Positions 17,758-26,816 of a DNA stretch of 64,000 nt are shown one piece after another; positions within the stretch are counted from its first letter, which is position 1, and every line of letters starts with the position of its first letter. The translations under genes and the position numbers were made by a program. This DNA comes from Taishania sp. (GTDB lineage: Bacteria > Bacteroidota > Bacteroidia > Flavobacteriales_D > Crocinitomicaceae). The stretch covers positions 1 to 64,000 of the forward strand of contig JASLGM010000022.1 in NCBI GenBank assembly GCA_030150045.1. Reading direction: 5' to 3'. The notes beneath the pieces were generated by a model. The model worked only from the letters and a program-made list of their open reading frames with translations, searched no databases and was not told the origin of the DNA.

Positions 17758-18558
17758 TTATTGAATTTCAGGTTCCTTTAAAAATACAGTATATTTTGCT
17801 TTTGCGGTGTTTCTGTCGCAAGCATTAAAGTGCCACCATTCGGTTGCAATGTTTTTGAATCCTGCATGGGACATCACTTTCCGTAGTAGTCTTCGGTTTT
17901 GAATGTGTAGAGGAAGAAGGGCTCCTGTTGCCAAAAAATGCTCTTCCATACGAGGGTAGGCAATCGTACGAATGTCGTCGTATCCTGCGCCCATGTCCAA
18001 AGGTACTTTATTTTCGTCGACAATCGTTAAATCAATCGCTGCCCCATAATTGTGAATGCTGTGATTTTTTGGATTACTCACAAATTTTGTTCGTTCGTTG
18101 ACAGGAATGGAGTCGAGTGCGTCCCACATACGCTGTTGTACATCTACTGGTCGAGCAGCGTCGTAAATCAATAGACTATAATTGGGATGTAATTGCTTTA
18201 GATAGTCTTGTGCTTTTTTTAATTTTTGCGCCACATCTTTTTGTAAATAGGCTTTTTCGAGCACGAAGTATAGTTTTTTCTTTGTGAAATTATCTGTAGT
18301 TGCGTATTTAAGCTCTACCAAAAAAGAAGGGTCAATGGTTTGAATATCTACTAGACCTATTTCGTTTAGCGTGTTTGTTTGAGGTGATTTATCTTCCTTT
18401 TCTTCTGTTTTCTTTTCCTGATTAACATCAGGTTGTGGAGTTGACTTTTGTTCTTCAAAATCTGTAGAGCCATTTTCTTTTTCAAGTTTCTCGCCTTCAT
18501 TATGACAAGAAACGACCAACAAAAAGGAACAAAAAAGAAGGGGGATAAAAGTTTTCAT
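17758..18558 (-). CDS. D-Ala-D-Ala dipeptidase (VanX/DdpX family) lipoprotein
   Basis: 266 residues. The lipobox SFLLVVSC predicts a lipid anchor at about Cys18. A low-complexity Glu/Lys/Pro linker follows (~residues 20-65). The peptidase M15D core has LVDIQTIDPSFLVELKYATTDNF, YDAARPVDVQQRMW, the zinc site KNHSIHNYGAAIDLTIVD (SxHxxGxAxD type) and TEWWHFN with the catalytic Glu and third zinc ligand. It hydrolyses D-Ala-D-Ala in the periplasm, so cell-wall turnover is more likely than vancomycin resistance (no vanHA-type genes). The ATG at 18558 is chosen over an upstream extension to 18699 because it gives a proper lipoprotein signal and follows a -7 box at 18580-18587. Confidence 0.88.
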   Translation of the reverse strand: MKTFIPLLFCSFLLVVSCHNEGEKLEKENGSTDFEEQKSTPQPDVNQEKKTEEKEDKSPQTNTLNEIGLVDIQTIDPSFLVELKYATTDNFTKKKLYFVLEKAYLQKDVAQKLKKAQDYLKQLHPNYSLLIYDAARPVDVQQRMWDALDSIPVNERTKFVSNPKNHSIHNYGAAIDLTIVDENKVPLDMGAGYDDIRTIAYPRMEEHFLATGALLPLHIQNRRLLRKVMSHAGFKNIATEWWHFNACDRNTAKAKYTVFLKEPEIQ

Positions 18559-18579
18559 AGAATTAGAGGACTTAAAAAA

Positions 18580-18587
18580 CAAAAATA
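18580..18587 (-). promoter_or_regulatory. -7 box (TATTTTTG) for the dipeptidase-regulator operon
   Basis: TAnnTTTG match on the minus strand, 21 bases before the ATG at 18558. Confidence 0.5.
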
Positions 18588-18645
18588 CGAATATTTTGGA
18601 AGCTTTCCGATTGAAAAAAGTGTTCGCCAAATGCTGTAGTTTATA

Positions 18646-18653
18646 TATATTTG
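18646..18653 (+). promoter_or_regulatory. -7 box (TATATTTG) for the aminotransferase gene
   Basis: Perfect TAnnTTTG 20 bases before the ATG at 18674. Divergent from the box at 18580, which makes a compact bidirectional promoter region. Confidence 0.55.
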
Positions 18654-18673
18654 CAATCAAATTTTGAAACAAC

Positions 18674-19873
18674 ATGCCAAAAATATCATCTAAGGCCATT
18701 GCGATGCCAGCTTCACCGATTCGTAAGTTGGTTCCTTTTGCGGAAGGAGCTTATGCAAGAGGGTTGAAAGTACACCATTTGAATATTGGACAGCCAGATA
18801 TTGCTACGCCAAAGGTAGCCATTGATGCGATGAAAAACGCGGATATTTCTGTGTTAGAATACAGTCATTCTGCTGGATTTGCGTCTTACCGTACAAAATT
18901 AGCTGAATCGTATAAAAAGTCTGGAATTACAGTTACTGCGGAAGATATTATTATCACAACTGGTGGTTCAGAGGCCTTGACTTTTGGATTTATGGCAACT
19001 TGTAATCCAGGTGATGAAATCATTATTCCAGAACCATTTTATGCAAATTATAATGGATTTGCTGTTGCTGCTGGGTTGACTGTTGTTCCGGTAACGGCAA
19101 CAATTGAAACGGGATTTGCTTTGCCACCAATTGAACAAATTGAAGCGAAAATTACTTCTAAAACAAAGGCAATTGTAATTTGTAACCCAGGTAATCCAAC
19201 AGGATATTTATACAGTCAAGAGGAATTAAATCAGTTAGCAGCTATTGTTAAAAAACATGATTTGTTTTTGTTTGCTGACGAAGTTTATCGTGAATTCTGT
19301 TATGATGGTGCAGTTCCTCATTCGGTGATGAATTTGGAAGGGTTGGAGCAAAATGTAATCATGATTGATTCTGTTTCTAAACGATATTCGATGTGTGGTG
19401 CACGTATTGGTGCTTTGGTTTCTAAAAATGTAGAATTGATGGCTGGCGTAATGAAGTTTGCTCAAGCCCGCCTGTCTCCACCCACAATTGAACAAATTGG
19501 AGCAGAAGCAGCGCTTGAAACACCACAAAGCTATTTCGATGAAGTACAAAAAGAGTATGTGGAAAGACGTAATGTGATGGTGGATGGGTTGAACGAAATT
19601 CCTGGAGTGTTCTGTTCAAAACCAAGTGGAGCATTTTATTGTATTGCTAAGTTCCCTGTTGATGACGCAGAGAAATTCTGTCAATGGTTGTTAGAAGAGT
19701 TTTCGTTTGAAGGACAGACAGTGATGATGGCACCTGCTAATGGATTTTATGCTACTCCAGGTTTAGGGAAACAAGAAGCACGTTTGGCTTATGTTTTGAA
19801 TCAAGAGTCATTGAAAAATGCGGTGATCTGTTTAGAGAAAGCGTTAGAGGTTTATCCTGGTACTATCCGTTAA
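18674..19873 (+). CDS. PLP-dependent class I/II aminotransferase (aspartate aminotransferase type)
   Basis: 399 residues. Fold-type I signatures are NIGQPDIATPKVAIDAM, the phosphate-binding TTGGSEALTFGF, VICNPGNPTGYLYSQEEL, LFADEVYREFCYDG with the Asp that holds the PLP nitrogen, and SVSKRYSMCGARIGAL containing the Schiff-base lysine. The substrate-binding Arg lies near the C-terminus (EARLAYVLN). It transfers amino groups between an amino acid and 2-oxoglutarate; aspartate is the likeliest substrate but is not proven by sequence. Monocistronic, ended by the hairpin at 19894. Confidence 0.9.
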   Translation: MPKISSKAIAMPASPIRKLVPFAEGAYARGLKVHHLNIGQPDIATPKVAIDAMKNADISVLEYSHSAGFASYRTKLAESYKKSGITVTAEDIIITTGGSEALTFGFMATCNPGDEIIIPEPFYANYNGFAVAAGLTVVPVTATIETGFALPPIEQIEAKITSKTKAIVICNPGNPTGYLYSQEELNQLAAIVKKHDLFLFADEVYREFCYDGAVPHSVMNLEGLEQNVIMIDSVSKRYSMCGARIGALVSKNVELMAGVMKFAQARLSPPTIEQIGAEAALETPQSYFDEVQKEYVERRNVMVDGLNEIPGVFCSKPSGAFYCIAKFPVDDAEKFCQWLLEEFSFEGQTVMMAPANGFYATPGLGKQEARLAYVLNQESLKNAVICLEKALEVYPGTIR

Positions 19874-19893
19874 ATAGATTCGATTAATATATG

Positions 19894-19924
19894 GAAGCCA
19901 CCTTTAGGTGGCTTTTCTTTTTTT
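19894..19924 (+). terminator. Rho-independent terminator
   Basis: Stem GAAGCCACC / GGTGGCTTTTC, loop TTTA, followed by a T-run. Confidence 0.85.
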
Positions 19925-19997
19925 AGGAGTGGTAGTAAGGAGAATGCTGAAAAGTGTATCTTTAAAGCCTGCAAGACTAAATAGGTTTTAATTACCA

Positions 19998-21128
19998 ATG
20001 GATCGTTTAAAAATTCTTTTTCTTTCTTCGTGGTATCCGAATAAATTGGAGCCAACAAATGGAAACTTTGTTCAAAGACATGCTGAGGCTGTTGCTCGCT
20101 TACATGATGTAGAAGTACTGCATGCAATTGGAGATTACTTTCAAAAGGAACGTTATGTTTTTGAAGAAAAAAAAGAGAATGGTGTTCGAACGGTTGTTGT
20201 TTACTATCGAAAATCTCATTTTTCTATTTTTAGTTTCTTTCAACGAATGAAAGCTTATCAAAAAGGATTTGAAATGATGGCTTTTCCCGATATTGTTCAC
20301 GGAAATATTATGCAGAACAATTTACTATTTGCGCGGAAATTAAAAAAAGAAAAAAGGATACCTTATATTGTAACGGAACATTGGTCACAGTTTTTAGCCG
20401 TTAATCGCTCTAAATTAAATGCAAAGACTTTTCGTGTAGCCAAGTTGATAAGTGAAGAGGCTTCATTTATTGTTCCTGTTAGTCATGCATTAAAAAAGGA
20501 TTTAGAAGACCTTTGTCTTGGAAATCAATTTGCTGTTGTAGAAAATGTTGTAGACACAAAGTTGTTTGCCGAAAAAAAGAGAGGGACGGATGGTGTTTTT
20601 TCTTTTTTACATATTTCTAATTTAGTGCCTTTAAAAAATACAGAGAAGATAATTAGAACAGCTATCCGATTGAGAGCACATTATTCGAATTTTGTACTCC
20701 ACTTAGGTGGTGATGGAGATTTAACACCCATAATTTCTCAAATTGAAGCTGCACAAGCGCAAGATTATATCTTTTTTTTCGGAGAACAAAAACTTGAAGA
20801 AGTAGCCGAACGTATGCAGCAAAGTGATTGTTTTCTTCTTTTCAGTGATTACGAAAATTTACCTTGTGTTTTATTAGAATCAATGTCTACAGGAACTCCT
20901 GTTGTTGCTTCAGATGTGGGAGGAGTTTCTGAAATCGTTCAAAAAGGCTGTGGTCTTTTAATTGAAAAGACAGAAGAGGCATTGTATGAGGCAATGGAAA
21001 AGATGTTATTAAAAACTGTTTCAATAAGTAATCCATCGACATTGCATAGTTACATAGATGGTGCTTTTTCCGAAATTGAGATAGCAAAGAAATTTTCGGT
21101 GGTTTACCGTCAGGTTTTGAAAAGATAA
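19998..21128 (+). CDS. Glycosyltransferase family 4 (GT-B)
   Basis: 376 residues. The N-terminal acceptor domain starts LFLSSWYPNKLEPTNGNFVQRHAEAVA, typical of GT4. In the C-terminal donor domain are FLHISNLVPLKNTEKIIRTA, LGGDGDL, FFGEQKLEEVAERMQQSDCFLLFSDYENLPCVLLESMSTGTPVVASDVGG (the E.. nucleotide-sugar motif region) and VSEIVQKGCGLLI. It adds a sugar to a glycan or lipid; donor and acceptor are unknown. It stands alone, not inside a polysaccharide cluster. Confidence 0.88.
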   Translation: MDRLKILFLSSWYPNKLEPTNGNFVQRHAEAVARLHDVEVLHAIGDYFQKERYVFEEKKENGVRTVVVYYRKSHFSIFSFFQRMKAYQKGFEMMAFPDIVHGNIMQNNLLFARKLKKEKRIPYIVTEHWSQFLAVNRSKLNAKTFRVAKLISEEASFIVPVSHALKKDLEDLCLGNQFAVVENVVDTKLFAEKKRGTDGVFSFLHISNLVPLKNTEKIIRTAIRLRAHYSNFVLHLGGDGDLTPIISQIEAAQAQDYIFFFGEQKLEEVAERMQQSDCFLLFSDYENLPCVLLESMSTGTPVVASDVGGVSEIVQKGCGLLIEKTEEALYEAMEKMLLKTVSISNPSTLHSYIDGAFSEIEIAKKFSVVYRQVLKR

Positions 21129-21380
21129 ATCTTGAAAGTACTCACTTATTTAGATTAATAGGCTTGTATATCAATAAGTTTTCTTCGAGTGTTTTTTTTT
21201 TAAGAAGTTTGAGTCGCTTTTATATAGTTTTAAAGCAATATTATCTAGTATTCATTGTTTATGTGAGGAGAATGTGAAAAAAAAGTTAATTATTTTCACT
21301 TTCCAACAAAAAATAAGTTATTTTTAATACAACATGTATACATGAATACTTATGATTGTTTCACTTTTATACTAAACAAA

Positions 21381-22295
21381 ATGAAAAAGTTAATGATGAC
21401 AGCAGCCATTTTTTGTGCTGCTTATGGTGTTTCTGCACAAGGATTTTACGCGGATTTTAATGTAGGATATGGTTTTGGAGCACCAGGACGTATTCACAAT
21501 GATGGGACGGGTTTAGGGACAATTTCACATACTGAAATAGTTAATGGGAAGCAGACGGTTTCAAAAGAATCAATTAATGGTGGAGTTGGTCAAGGGATTA
21601 ACCTTCAATTGACCCCTGGATATATGTTTAACGATCATATTGGTGTTGAATTAGGAGTGAATTACTATTTAGGGACAAATGTAAAGGTTCAAGAAGCAAC
21701 CTCTAACATTACTGTTGCATCTTTGAATGTGAATGGTATGGAATGGAATAATGGGCGAGCACATGCAAAGTCTAATCAATTACGATTGATTCCTACGGTT
21801 GTTTTCAGTACAGGAGCAAGTAACAAAGTAAGTGGATACGCAAAGTTGGGATTAGTTATGCCTGTTTTCGGTGCGTCTGTTTTGTCTAGTGAACGTATTG
21901 AAAAGGAATTTGTACAAGGAGGAGCGGTTGCAACGAAAACAACAGAATCCGAAATGAAAGTTAAAGGAGGGTTTACTGTTGGTTTCAAAGGAGCATTAGG
22001 AGTGAACTTCAATGTGACAGATCGTATTGGTATCTTTGGCGAGGTTTTCGCAACGGCTTTACAAATTAACCGTAAAAGTGCTTCTGTTACAAAATACACA
22101 GTTAATGGTGTAGATGGATTAGGAGCAATGACCAATTATCAGAGAGATACAGAGTACACATCTGAATTGGGAGCATCTTCAAATGCTATTGGATATGGAG
22201 AGACAGTAGATATGAATAAAGCGAAAAATGAAATGACATCTGGAACAAACTACAATCAAGTAGGATTGGCAGTTGGAGTGAAGTTTTCGTTTTAA
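21381..22295 (+). CDS. Outer-membrane beta-barrel protein
   Basis: 304 residues. The signal peptide MKKLMMTAAIFCAAYGVSAQ argues for the ATG at 21381 rather than 21342. The mature part starts GFYADFNVGYGFGAPG and alternates polar and apolar residues in strand-like stretches: GVGQGINLQLTPGYMFNDHIGVELGVNYYLG, KVSGYAKLGLVMPVFGAS, VGFKGALGVNFNVTDRIGIFGEVFATAL. It ends YNQVGLAVGVKFSF, an outer-membrane beta signal with a terminal Phe. Function and ligand are unknown. No close relative is recognised. The 250 bases upstream are AT-rich with no obvious -7 box. Confidence 0.8.
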   Translation: MKKLMMTAAIFCAAYGVSAQGFYADFNVGYGFGAPGRIHNDGTGLGTISHTEIVNGKQTVSKESINGGVGQGINLQLTPGYMFNDHIGVELGVNYYLGTNVKVQEATSNITVASLNVNGMEWNNGRAHAKSNQLRLIPTVVFSTGASNKVSGYAKLGLVMPVFGASVLSSERIEKEFVQGGAVATKTTESEMKVKGGFTVGFKGALGVNFNVTDRIGIFGEVFATALQINRKSASVTKYTVNGVDGLGAMTNYQRDTEYTSELGASSNAIGYGETVDMNKAKNEMTSGTNYNQVGLAVGVKFSF

Positions 22296-22316
22296 TTCGC
22301 TAGAAATTAATAATGA

Positions 22317-22348
22317 AGAGGAGAAATTGAAAAGTTTCTCCTTTTTTT
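22317..22348 (+). terminator. Rho-independent terminator
   Basis: Stem AGGAGAAA / TTTCTCCT with an 8-nt loop and seven T's, just after the beta-barrel gene. Confidence 0.75.
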
Positions 22349-22362
22349 ATGAAAATAAATAA

Positions 22363-22370
22363 TATCTTTG
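22363..22370 (+). promoter_or_regulatory. -7 box (TATCTTTG) for rpsP
   Basis: Perfect TAnnTTTG box 57 bases before the rpsP ATG. It implies a ~54-nt leader containing the weak pair GGGAGTTTCG / CGTACTCC. Confidence 0.55.
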
Positions 22371-22427
22371 CAACCAATAATTTATTATTAACGGGAGTTT
22401 CGTACTCCAAACAATAACTTTTTAAAT

Positions 22428-22964
22428 ATGGCAACTCGTATTAGATTGCAAAGACACGGGAAAAAAGGTAACGCAATTTTCCACATTGTAGCAGCAGATA
22501 GCCGCGCAAAAAGAGATGGTAAATTTATCGAGAAAATCGGTGTTTACAATCCAAACACAAACCCTGCAACAATTGATATCAACTTTGAATCAGCGTTGAA
22601 ATGGGTACAAACAGGAGCTGAAATGTCAGATACTGCTCGTGCAATTATGTCTTACAAAGGTGTTTTATACAAAAACCACTTAGTAAAAGGTATCGCTAAA
22701 GGAGCGTTAACAGCTGAGCAAGTTGAAGAAAAATTTGCTGTATGGTTAGCTGACAAAGACGCTAAAATTGCTGGTAAAGCAACTGGATTAGCTACTGCAA
22801 AAGAAGCTGACAAAGATGCTAAATTGAAAGCTGAAGCGTTGTTAAACGAAGCTAAAGCGAAAGCAATCGAAGCAAAAAACACACCTGCAGTTGAAGAGGT
22901 AGCTGAAGAAGCAACTGAATCAAACGAAGAAGCATCTACAGAAGAAGAAGCATCAGCAGAATAA
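22428..22964 (+). CDS. rpsP: 30S ribosomal protein S16
   Basis: 178 residues. The S16 core is [42 protein letters not shown] followed by [30 protein letters not shown]. After residue ~90 there is an Ala/Lys/Glu-rich helical tail ending [12 protein letters not shown]. Long acidic tails are usual for S16 in Bacteroidetes, so this is not a fusion. It assembles into the small ribosomal subunit. Followed after 13 bp by rimM, a classic neighbour. Confidence 0.97.
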   Translation: MATRIRLQRHGKKGNAIFHIVAADSRAKRDGKFIEKIGVYNPNTNPATIDINFESALKWVQTGAEMSDTARAIMSYKGVLYKNHLVKGIAKGALTAEQVEEKFAVWLADKDAKIAGKATGLATAKEADKDAKLKAEALLNEAKAKAIEAKNTPAVEEVAEEATESNEEASTEEEASAE

Positions 22965-22977
22965 TTAAGTAGAATAA

Positions 22978-23505
22978 ATGAACAAAGCAGACTGCTTTCA
23001 TTTAGGATATATAGCGAAACTTCACGGATTTAAAGGTGAAGTTTCGTTGTTTTTGGATGTTACCAATCCTGATGATTACCACGGACTAGATGCTATCTTC
23101 ATTGAATTAGATGGACAATTAGTCCCTTTCTTCATCGATAGCTTTAAATTAAAAAACAAGGGATTTGTTGCCTTGAAATTAGAAGGTGTAGATACCGAAG
23201 ATGATGCACGTAAGATATTGCGTAAAAATGTATATCTACCTGCTGAAATTCTACCTGAACTTACAGGAGGCTCATTCTACGATCACGAAATTGTAGGCTT
23301 CGAAGTATATGATAGCGAACATGGTTTTATTGGAATTGCAGAACAAGTGATTGATCTTGTTGCAAATCCTTTACTTCAAATTCAAAAAGACGGTATTGAA
23401 GTGCTTTTACCTTTACAAAATAAGGTGGTGGAAAATGTTGATCGGAAGGCAAAGAAAATGTTCGTTACCGCTCCTCCAGGGCTAATCGAACTATATTTAG
23501 GTTAA
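22978..23505 (+). CDS. rimM: Ribosome maturation factor RimM
   Basis: 175 residues. The N-terminal domain starts FHLGYIAKLHGFKGEVSLFLDV, the RimM signature GxIxKxHGxxGE. The C-terminal PRC-barrel domain runs from GGSFYDHEIVGFEVYD to a PLQNKVVENVDRKAKKMFVTAPPGLIELY end. It binds the S19 region and helps 30S head maturation. Co-transcribed with rpsP; the next gene starts one base after its stop codon. Confidence 0.96.
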   Translation: MNKADCFHLGYIAKLHGFKGEVSLFLDVTNPDDYHGLDAIFIELDGQLVPFFIDSFKLKNKGFVALKLEGVDTEDDARKILRKNVYLPAEILPELTGGSFYDHEIVGFEVYDSEHGFIGIAEQVIDLVANPLLQIQKDGIEVLLPLQNKVVENVDRKAKKMFVTAPPGLIELYLG

Positions 23506-23506
23506 T

Positions 23507-24214
23507 TTGTCTTTTTTCCAATTCAAATATTTTAAGTTAAGACAAGGCTTTAGCGCCTTAAAGTTTGGTACCGACGCCATGGTACTTGCTGCAATTGTGA
23601 AACATGAAGTTTCTCAATTTAGTAAAGTACTTGATGTTGGAACTGGGACAGGAGCGATTGCTTTAATGCTGGCACAAGAATACTCAATGATTGCTGTGGA
23701 TGGAATCGAAGTAGATGAACTTGCAACGCTTGAGGCTTGTTTTAATTTCTCTCAATCACCTTTTAGTAAAAAACTAAGGGTGATAAATAATGATTTCTTT
23801 AGTCACACATTCTGTGAGGAATACGATCTTGTCGTTTCAAACCCACCATTTTATCAGAACACATTGTTAGGTGAAGATGAAAGAGTAAATGTCGCTAAAC
23901 ATGCAAATGAGTTTCCATTTTCTTCTTTTTATGAAAAAGTTTATCTATTAACAACTGACCAAGGAACATTGGTTCTTATTATACCAAATGAGGATATGGA
24001 ATGGCATTCTTCTGTATGGGAAATGAAAGGGTGGAAATGTAGATTGAATTATCAAGTGTTTAGTAAAGAAGGGTGTTTGAAGAGAAATGTGGTTTTTTTA
24101 ATAAAACAAGAAACGGAATTGAATACAGTTGATTTCGTGATTCGAAATAGTGATAATAGCTATACAAAACAATACATTCATTTTACAAAAACATTTCATA
24201 ACAAAGAGCTGTAG
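23507..24214 (+). CDS. trmN6: tRNA1(Val) (adenine(37)-N6)-methyltransferase
   Basis: 235 residues. A SAM-dependent Rossmann methyltransferase with motif I VLDVGTGTGAIALMLAQ, acidic loop IEVDELA, and the N6-adenine motif NPPF (VVSNPPFYQNTLLG). The N-terminal FKFGTDAM-like segment (ALKFGTDAMVLAA) is characteristic of the YfiC/TrmN6 group. It methylates A37 of tRNA-Val. The start is a TTG at 23507, one base after the rimM stop; no nearer ATG keeps the FKYFKLRQ N-terminus. Translational coupling with rimM is likely. Confidence 0.88.
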   Translation: MSFFQFKYFKLRQGFSALKFGTDAMVLAAIVKHEVSQFSKVLDVGTGTGAIALMLAQEYSMIAVDGIEVDELATLEACFNFSQSPFSKKLRVINNDFFSHTFCEEYDLVVSNPPFYQNTLLGEDERVNVAKHANEFPFSSFYEKVYLLTTDQGTLVLIIPNEDMEWHSSVWEMKGWKCRLNYQVFSKEGCLKRNVVFLIKQETELNTVDFVIRNSDNSYTKQYIHFTKTFHNKEL

Positions 24215-24245
24215 TAGAAAGGTTCTCTTTCTGCTTTTGTTTGCT

Positions 24246-24253
24246 TATTTTTG
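24246..24253 (+). promoter_or_regulatory. -7 box (TATTTTTG) for the hybrid kinase gene
   Basis: TAnnTTTG ending 4 bases before the ATG at 24258. It predicts a leaderless mRNA. Confidence 0.45.
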
Positions 24254-24257
24254 AGTT

Positions 24258-26813
24258 ATGAATATGAAAGGGTTCAAGTTTGAATTCAAAGTACTACTCC
24301 TTTTACTTTTGGGGTTGATTTTAGTCATTGCCATCGGTTTTGCTACATATAATCGTTTTGCCCAACTTTTTGATTCTGTTCTAAAAGCAAGTCGTCCAGA
24401 TATGGAGCTTGTATTAACGCACGTTATTCAAAATGATGTGAATGAAATGTCTAATATTGTTAAAATTAAAAGTTTGCGGCTAGAAGGTGGGGTAAGAGAA
24501 GAAGATTTTCATACAGCCAAACAAAATGTACTTGCTAATCTTTACCTTTTCAATAAAATGCACGCAAAAGCTTATAACGAGGGAGCTGAATTGATTGATT
24601 CACTTGTTATGCAAAAAATATATATAGCTGATGGACTTTTTTATGCCGAAGATCCATATCGTGTTCAGAAAGCACTTAATAAAGTTGTGACAACGATCGG
24701 TTATACCCTAAAGAAGAATAAACCAGAACCTTTAAAAGTAAAAGAGACGATCTTGATTAAAGAAAAGGTGATTTCTGAGGTAGAGGTTCAAAAGGTGGAA
24801 GCGCCTAAAGTGGAAGTAAAGGAAGAAAAGAAGTTTAGGTTGTTTAAACGCAAGGACAAAGAGGTGAAAACGGTTGCAAAAGATTCTGTGACTATACCAG
24901 AGCGTAAAGCAACAACATCGAGTTCTACGACCACTACAACAGTAAAAGCTATTGATACTTTAAATCGAGCTCCAAAAAATTCGCTTAACAAAGTGATAGA
25001 AGGGATTTCGAAAGTACGTGTTGAAGAACAAGAAATTGAAGATCGAATTAAAGATGCTAACTTGGATTTAGTGCGACATGAAGTAGACCTCGATCGTGAA
25101 TTGAATATGGCTTTTGATCGATTAAAAAAAATAGAGCTTGAAGAGGTGAAAGAGGCTACATTAAAAGCGGATGAAGAAGCGAAAAATGCTTGGAGACAAA
25201 TTACTATGTTGGCAGCATCAGTTGGTTTGCTTCTCTTCATTTTAGGATACTTGATCATGCGTTATGCCCATAAAAACAATGTTTATAAAGTAGCCTTAAA
25301 GAAAAGTGCAGCAGATTCTAGGCAATTTGTTTTAGCGAAGGAAAGGTTTATGTCTAATGTAAGCCATGAATTGAGGACTCCTATGCACGCAATTCAAGGG
25401 TTTGCTGAAATACTTGCTAATGAGGAGTTGGAAGAAACACAACAAGAATATGTGAAAATGATTCAGAGTTCAACACAACATATGAGTTATCTCTTGAATG
25501 ATGTGTTAGATTTGGCGAAGCTTAGAAATGAAAAGTTGAGAATTGTACAGAAAGAAGTGGAGATTCATGCGCTAATTGAAGAGGTTTGGTTATATGCGCA
25601 ACAATTAAATCAAAAAGCGACTGTAGAAATGCGTTTTGAGAACACGCTTAAAAAAGGAATGTTTGTAAAAATAGATTCTTATCGTTTAAGACAAGTGTTG
25701 TTAAATATTCTAAGTAACGCTATTAAATTTACAGCAACAGGATTTGTTTGTTTAAAAGCAAGTCTCTCGGAAGATAATAAACAAGTGGTATTCGAAGTAC
25801 AAGATACTGGAATAGGGATGAGTCCTGATGAAACGGCTCTTATCTTTGAAGAGTACACTCAAGCGCAAGCGGAAACGGCTCATCAATTTGGTGGGACAGG
25901 ATTGGGATTAACTATATCTAAAAAATTGATAGAATTAATGGAAGGAGATATTTCATTGTTATCTGAAAAAGGTGTAGGAACAACAATGAAAGTGAACATA
26001 CCTTATCTTGTGTGTGAAGCAAAAGAGTGTGAAGTGATTTTACCGATCGTTTTTGAATCACCATTTGAGCGAATACTAGTCGTTGATGATGAACTCTATA
26101 ACAGAAAATACTTAGAAGGGATTCTTGGTGGTAAAGTAAATCAACTGTATTTTGGTGAAACGGCTGAACAAGGGTTGGAAATCTTAAAGGGAAATAGTAT
26201 GGATCTAATTCTATTGGATTATCGTTTGCCAGGAATGAATGGTGTTGCATTTCTTCATGAAATGAAATCGAAATATACTTCTGAAAAGCAACCGAAAGTA
26301 ATCGTATTAACCGCAGCATTGGATGATGAACAATATGAAGAATTGATTTTACTAGGAGTAAATGGAGTGCTTGATAAACCATTCTCTGCAGAGAAATTAT
26401 TTATGGAAATGGAAAGGATTGCTACCCATAAATTAGAAATACCACCAGTTAAAAGTGTGGAAAAAAATCAAGAGGTTGACTTTTCAGCTGTTAAAGGGAT
26501 GTTTGGGCAAGATCAAGCATTCTATAAAGAAATGTTAGAGACTTTTGTTCAAAGTACGGAAGAGTCGTTGGTGAATATTAAGTTAGCTTTTGAGCAGAAA
26601 GATGTACAATTGATTGGACATGAAGCTCACAAAATAGCCTCACCTAGTAAACATCTAGGAGCAAAAGAGATGTACCAACTTTTAAAGAGAATGGAGAAGA
26701 ATGCCAAGGAAGGATTGGAAGTAGATCGTTTTAAACGAGATATTAAAGAACTAGAAAGCCACTATACCATTGTGAAAGAAAAGATAAATATCGAATTGGC
26801 AAGTATTATTTAA
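24258..26813 (+). CDS. Hybrid sensor histidine kinase / response regulator with HPt domain
   Basis: 851 residues. TM1 is at residues ~11-30 (VLLLLLLGLILVIAIGF), then a ~280-residue periplasmic region with a charged and Ser/Thr low-complexity middle and heptad-like Glu/Lys stretches (coiled coil). TM2 is at ~318-338. The HisKA box is SNVSHELRTPMHAIQGF, with phospho-acceptor His370. HATPase_c has NILSNAIKFT, DTGIGM and GGTGLGL. The receiver has Asp654 in LILLDYRLPGMNG and Lys in LDKPFS. The C-terminal HPt-like helix has HEAHKIASPSKHLGA, with His791 the candidate. All elements of a His-Asp-His relay are thus in one protein, ready to pass phosphate to the adjacent NtrC-type regulator. The signal sensed is unknown. 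Confidence 0.93.
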   Translation: MNMKGFKFEFKVLLLLLLGLILVIAIGFATYNRFAQLFDSVLKASRPDMELVLTHVIQNDVNEMSNIVKIKSLRLEGGVREEDFHTAKQNVLANLYLFNKMHAKAYNEGAELIDSLVMQKIYIADGLFYAEDPYRVQKALNKVVTTIGYTLKKNKPEPLKVKETILIKEKVISEVEVQKVEAPKVEVKEEKKFRLFKRKDKEVKTVAKDSVTIPERKATTSSSTTTTTVKAIDTLNRAPKNSLNKVIEGISKVRVEEQEIEDRIKDANLDLVRHEVDLDRELNMAFDRLKKIELEEVKEATLKADEEAKNAWRQITMLAASVGLLLFILGYLIMRYAHKNNVYKVALKKSAADSRQFVLAKERFMSNVSHELRTPMHAIQGFAEILANEELEETQQEYVKMIQSSTQHMSYLLNDVLDLAKLRNEKLRIVQKEVEIHALIEEVWLYAQQLNQKATVEMRFENTLKKGMFVKIDSYRLRQVLLNILSNAIKFTATGFVCLKASLSEDNKQVVFEVQDTGIGMSPDETALIFEEYTQAQAETAHQFGGTGLGLTISKKLIELMEGDISLLSEKGVGTTMKVNIPYLVCEAKECEVILPIVFESPFERILVVDDELYNRKYLEGILGGKVNQLYFGETAEQGLEILKGNSMDLILLDYRLPGMNGVAFLHEMKSKYTSEKQPKVIVLTAALDDEQYEELILLGVNGVLDKPFSAEKLFMEMERIATHKLEIPPVKSVEKNQEVDFSAVKGMFGQDQAFYKEMLETFVQSTEESLVNIKLAFEQKDVQLIGHEAHKIASPSKHLGAKEMYQLLKRMEKNAKEGLEVDRFKRDIKELESHYTIVKEKINIELASII

Positions 26814-26816
26814 GAC

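Noticed and set aside
17758..18558. Vancomycin-resistance cluster (VanX homologue)
   Set aside because: No VanH, VanA or VanRS-type genes adjoin; a cell-wall turnover dipeptidase is simpler.
22700..22964. S16 C-terminal acidic tail as an unusual fusion
   Set aside because: Long tails of this kind are common in Bacteroidetes S16.
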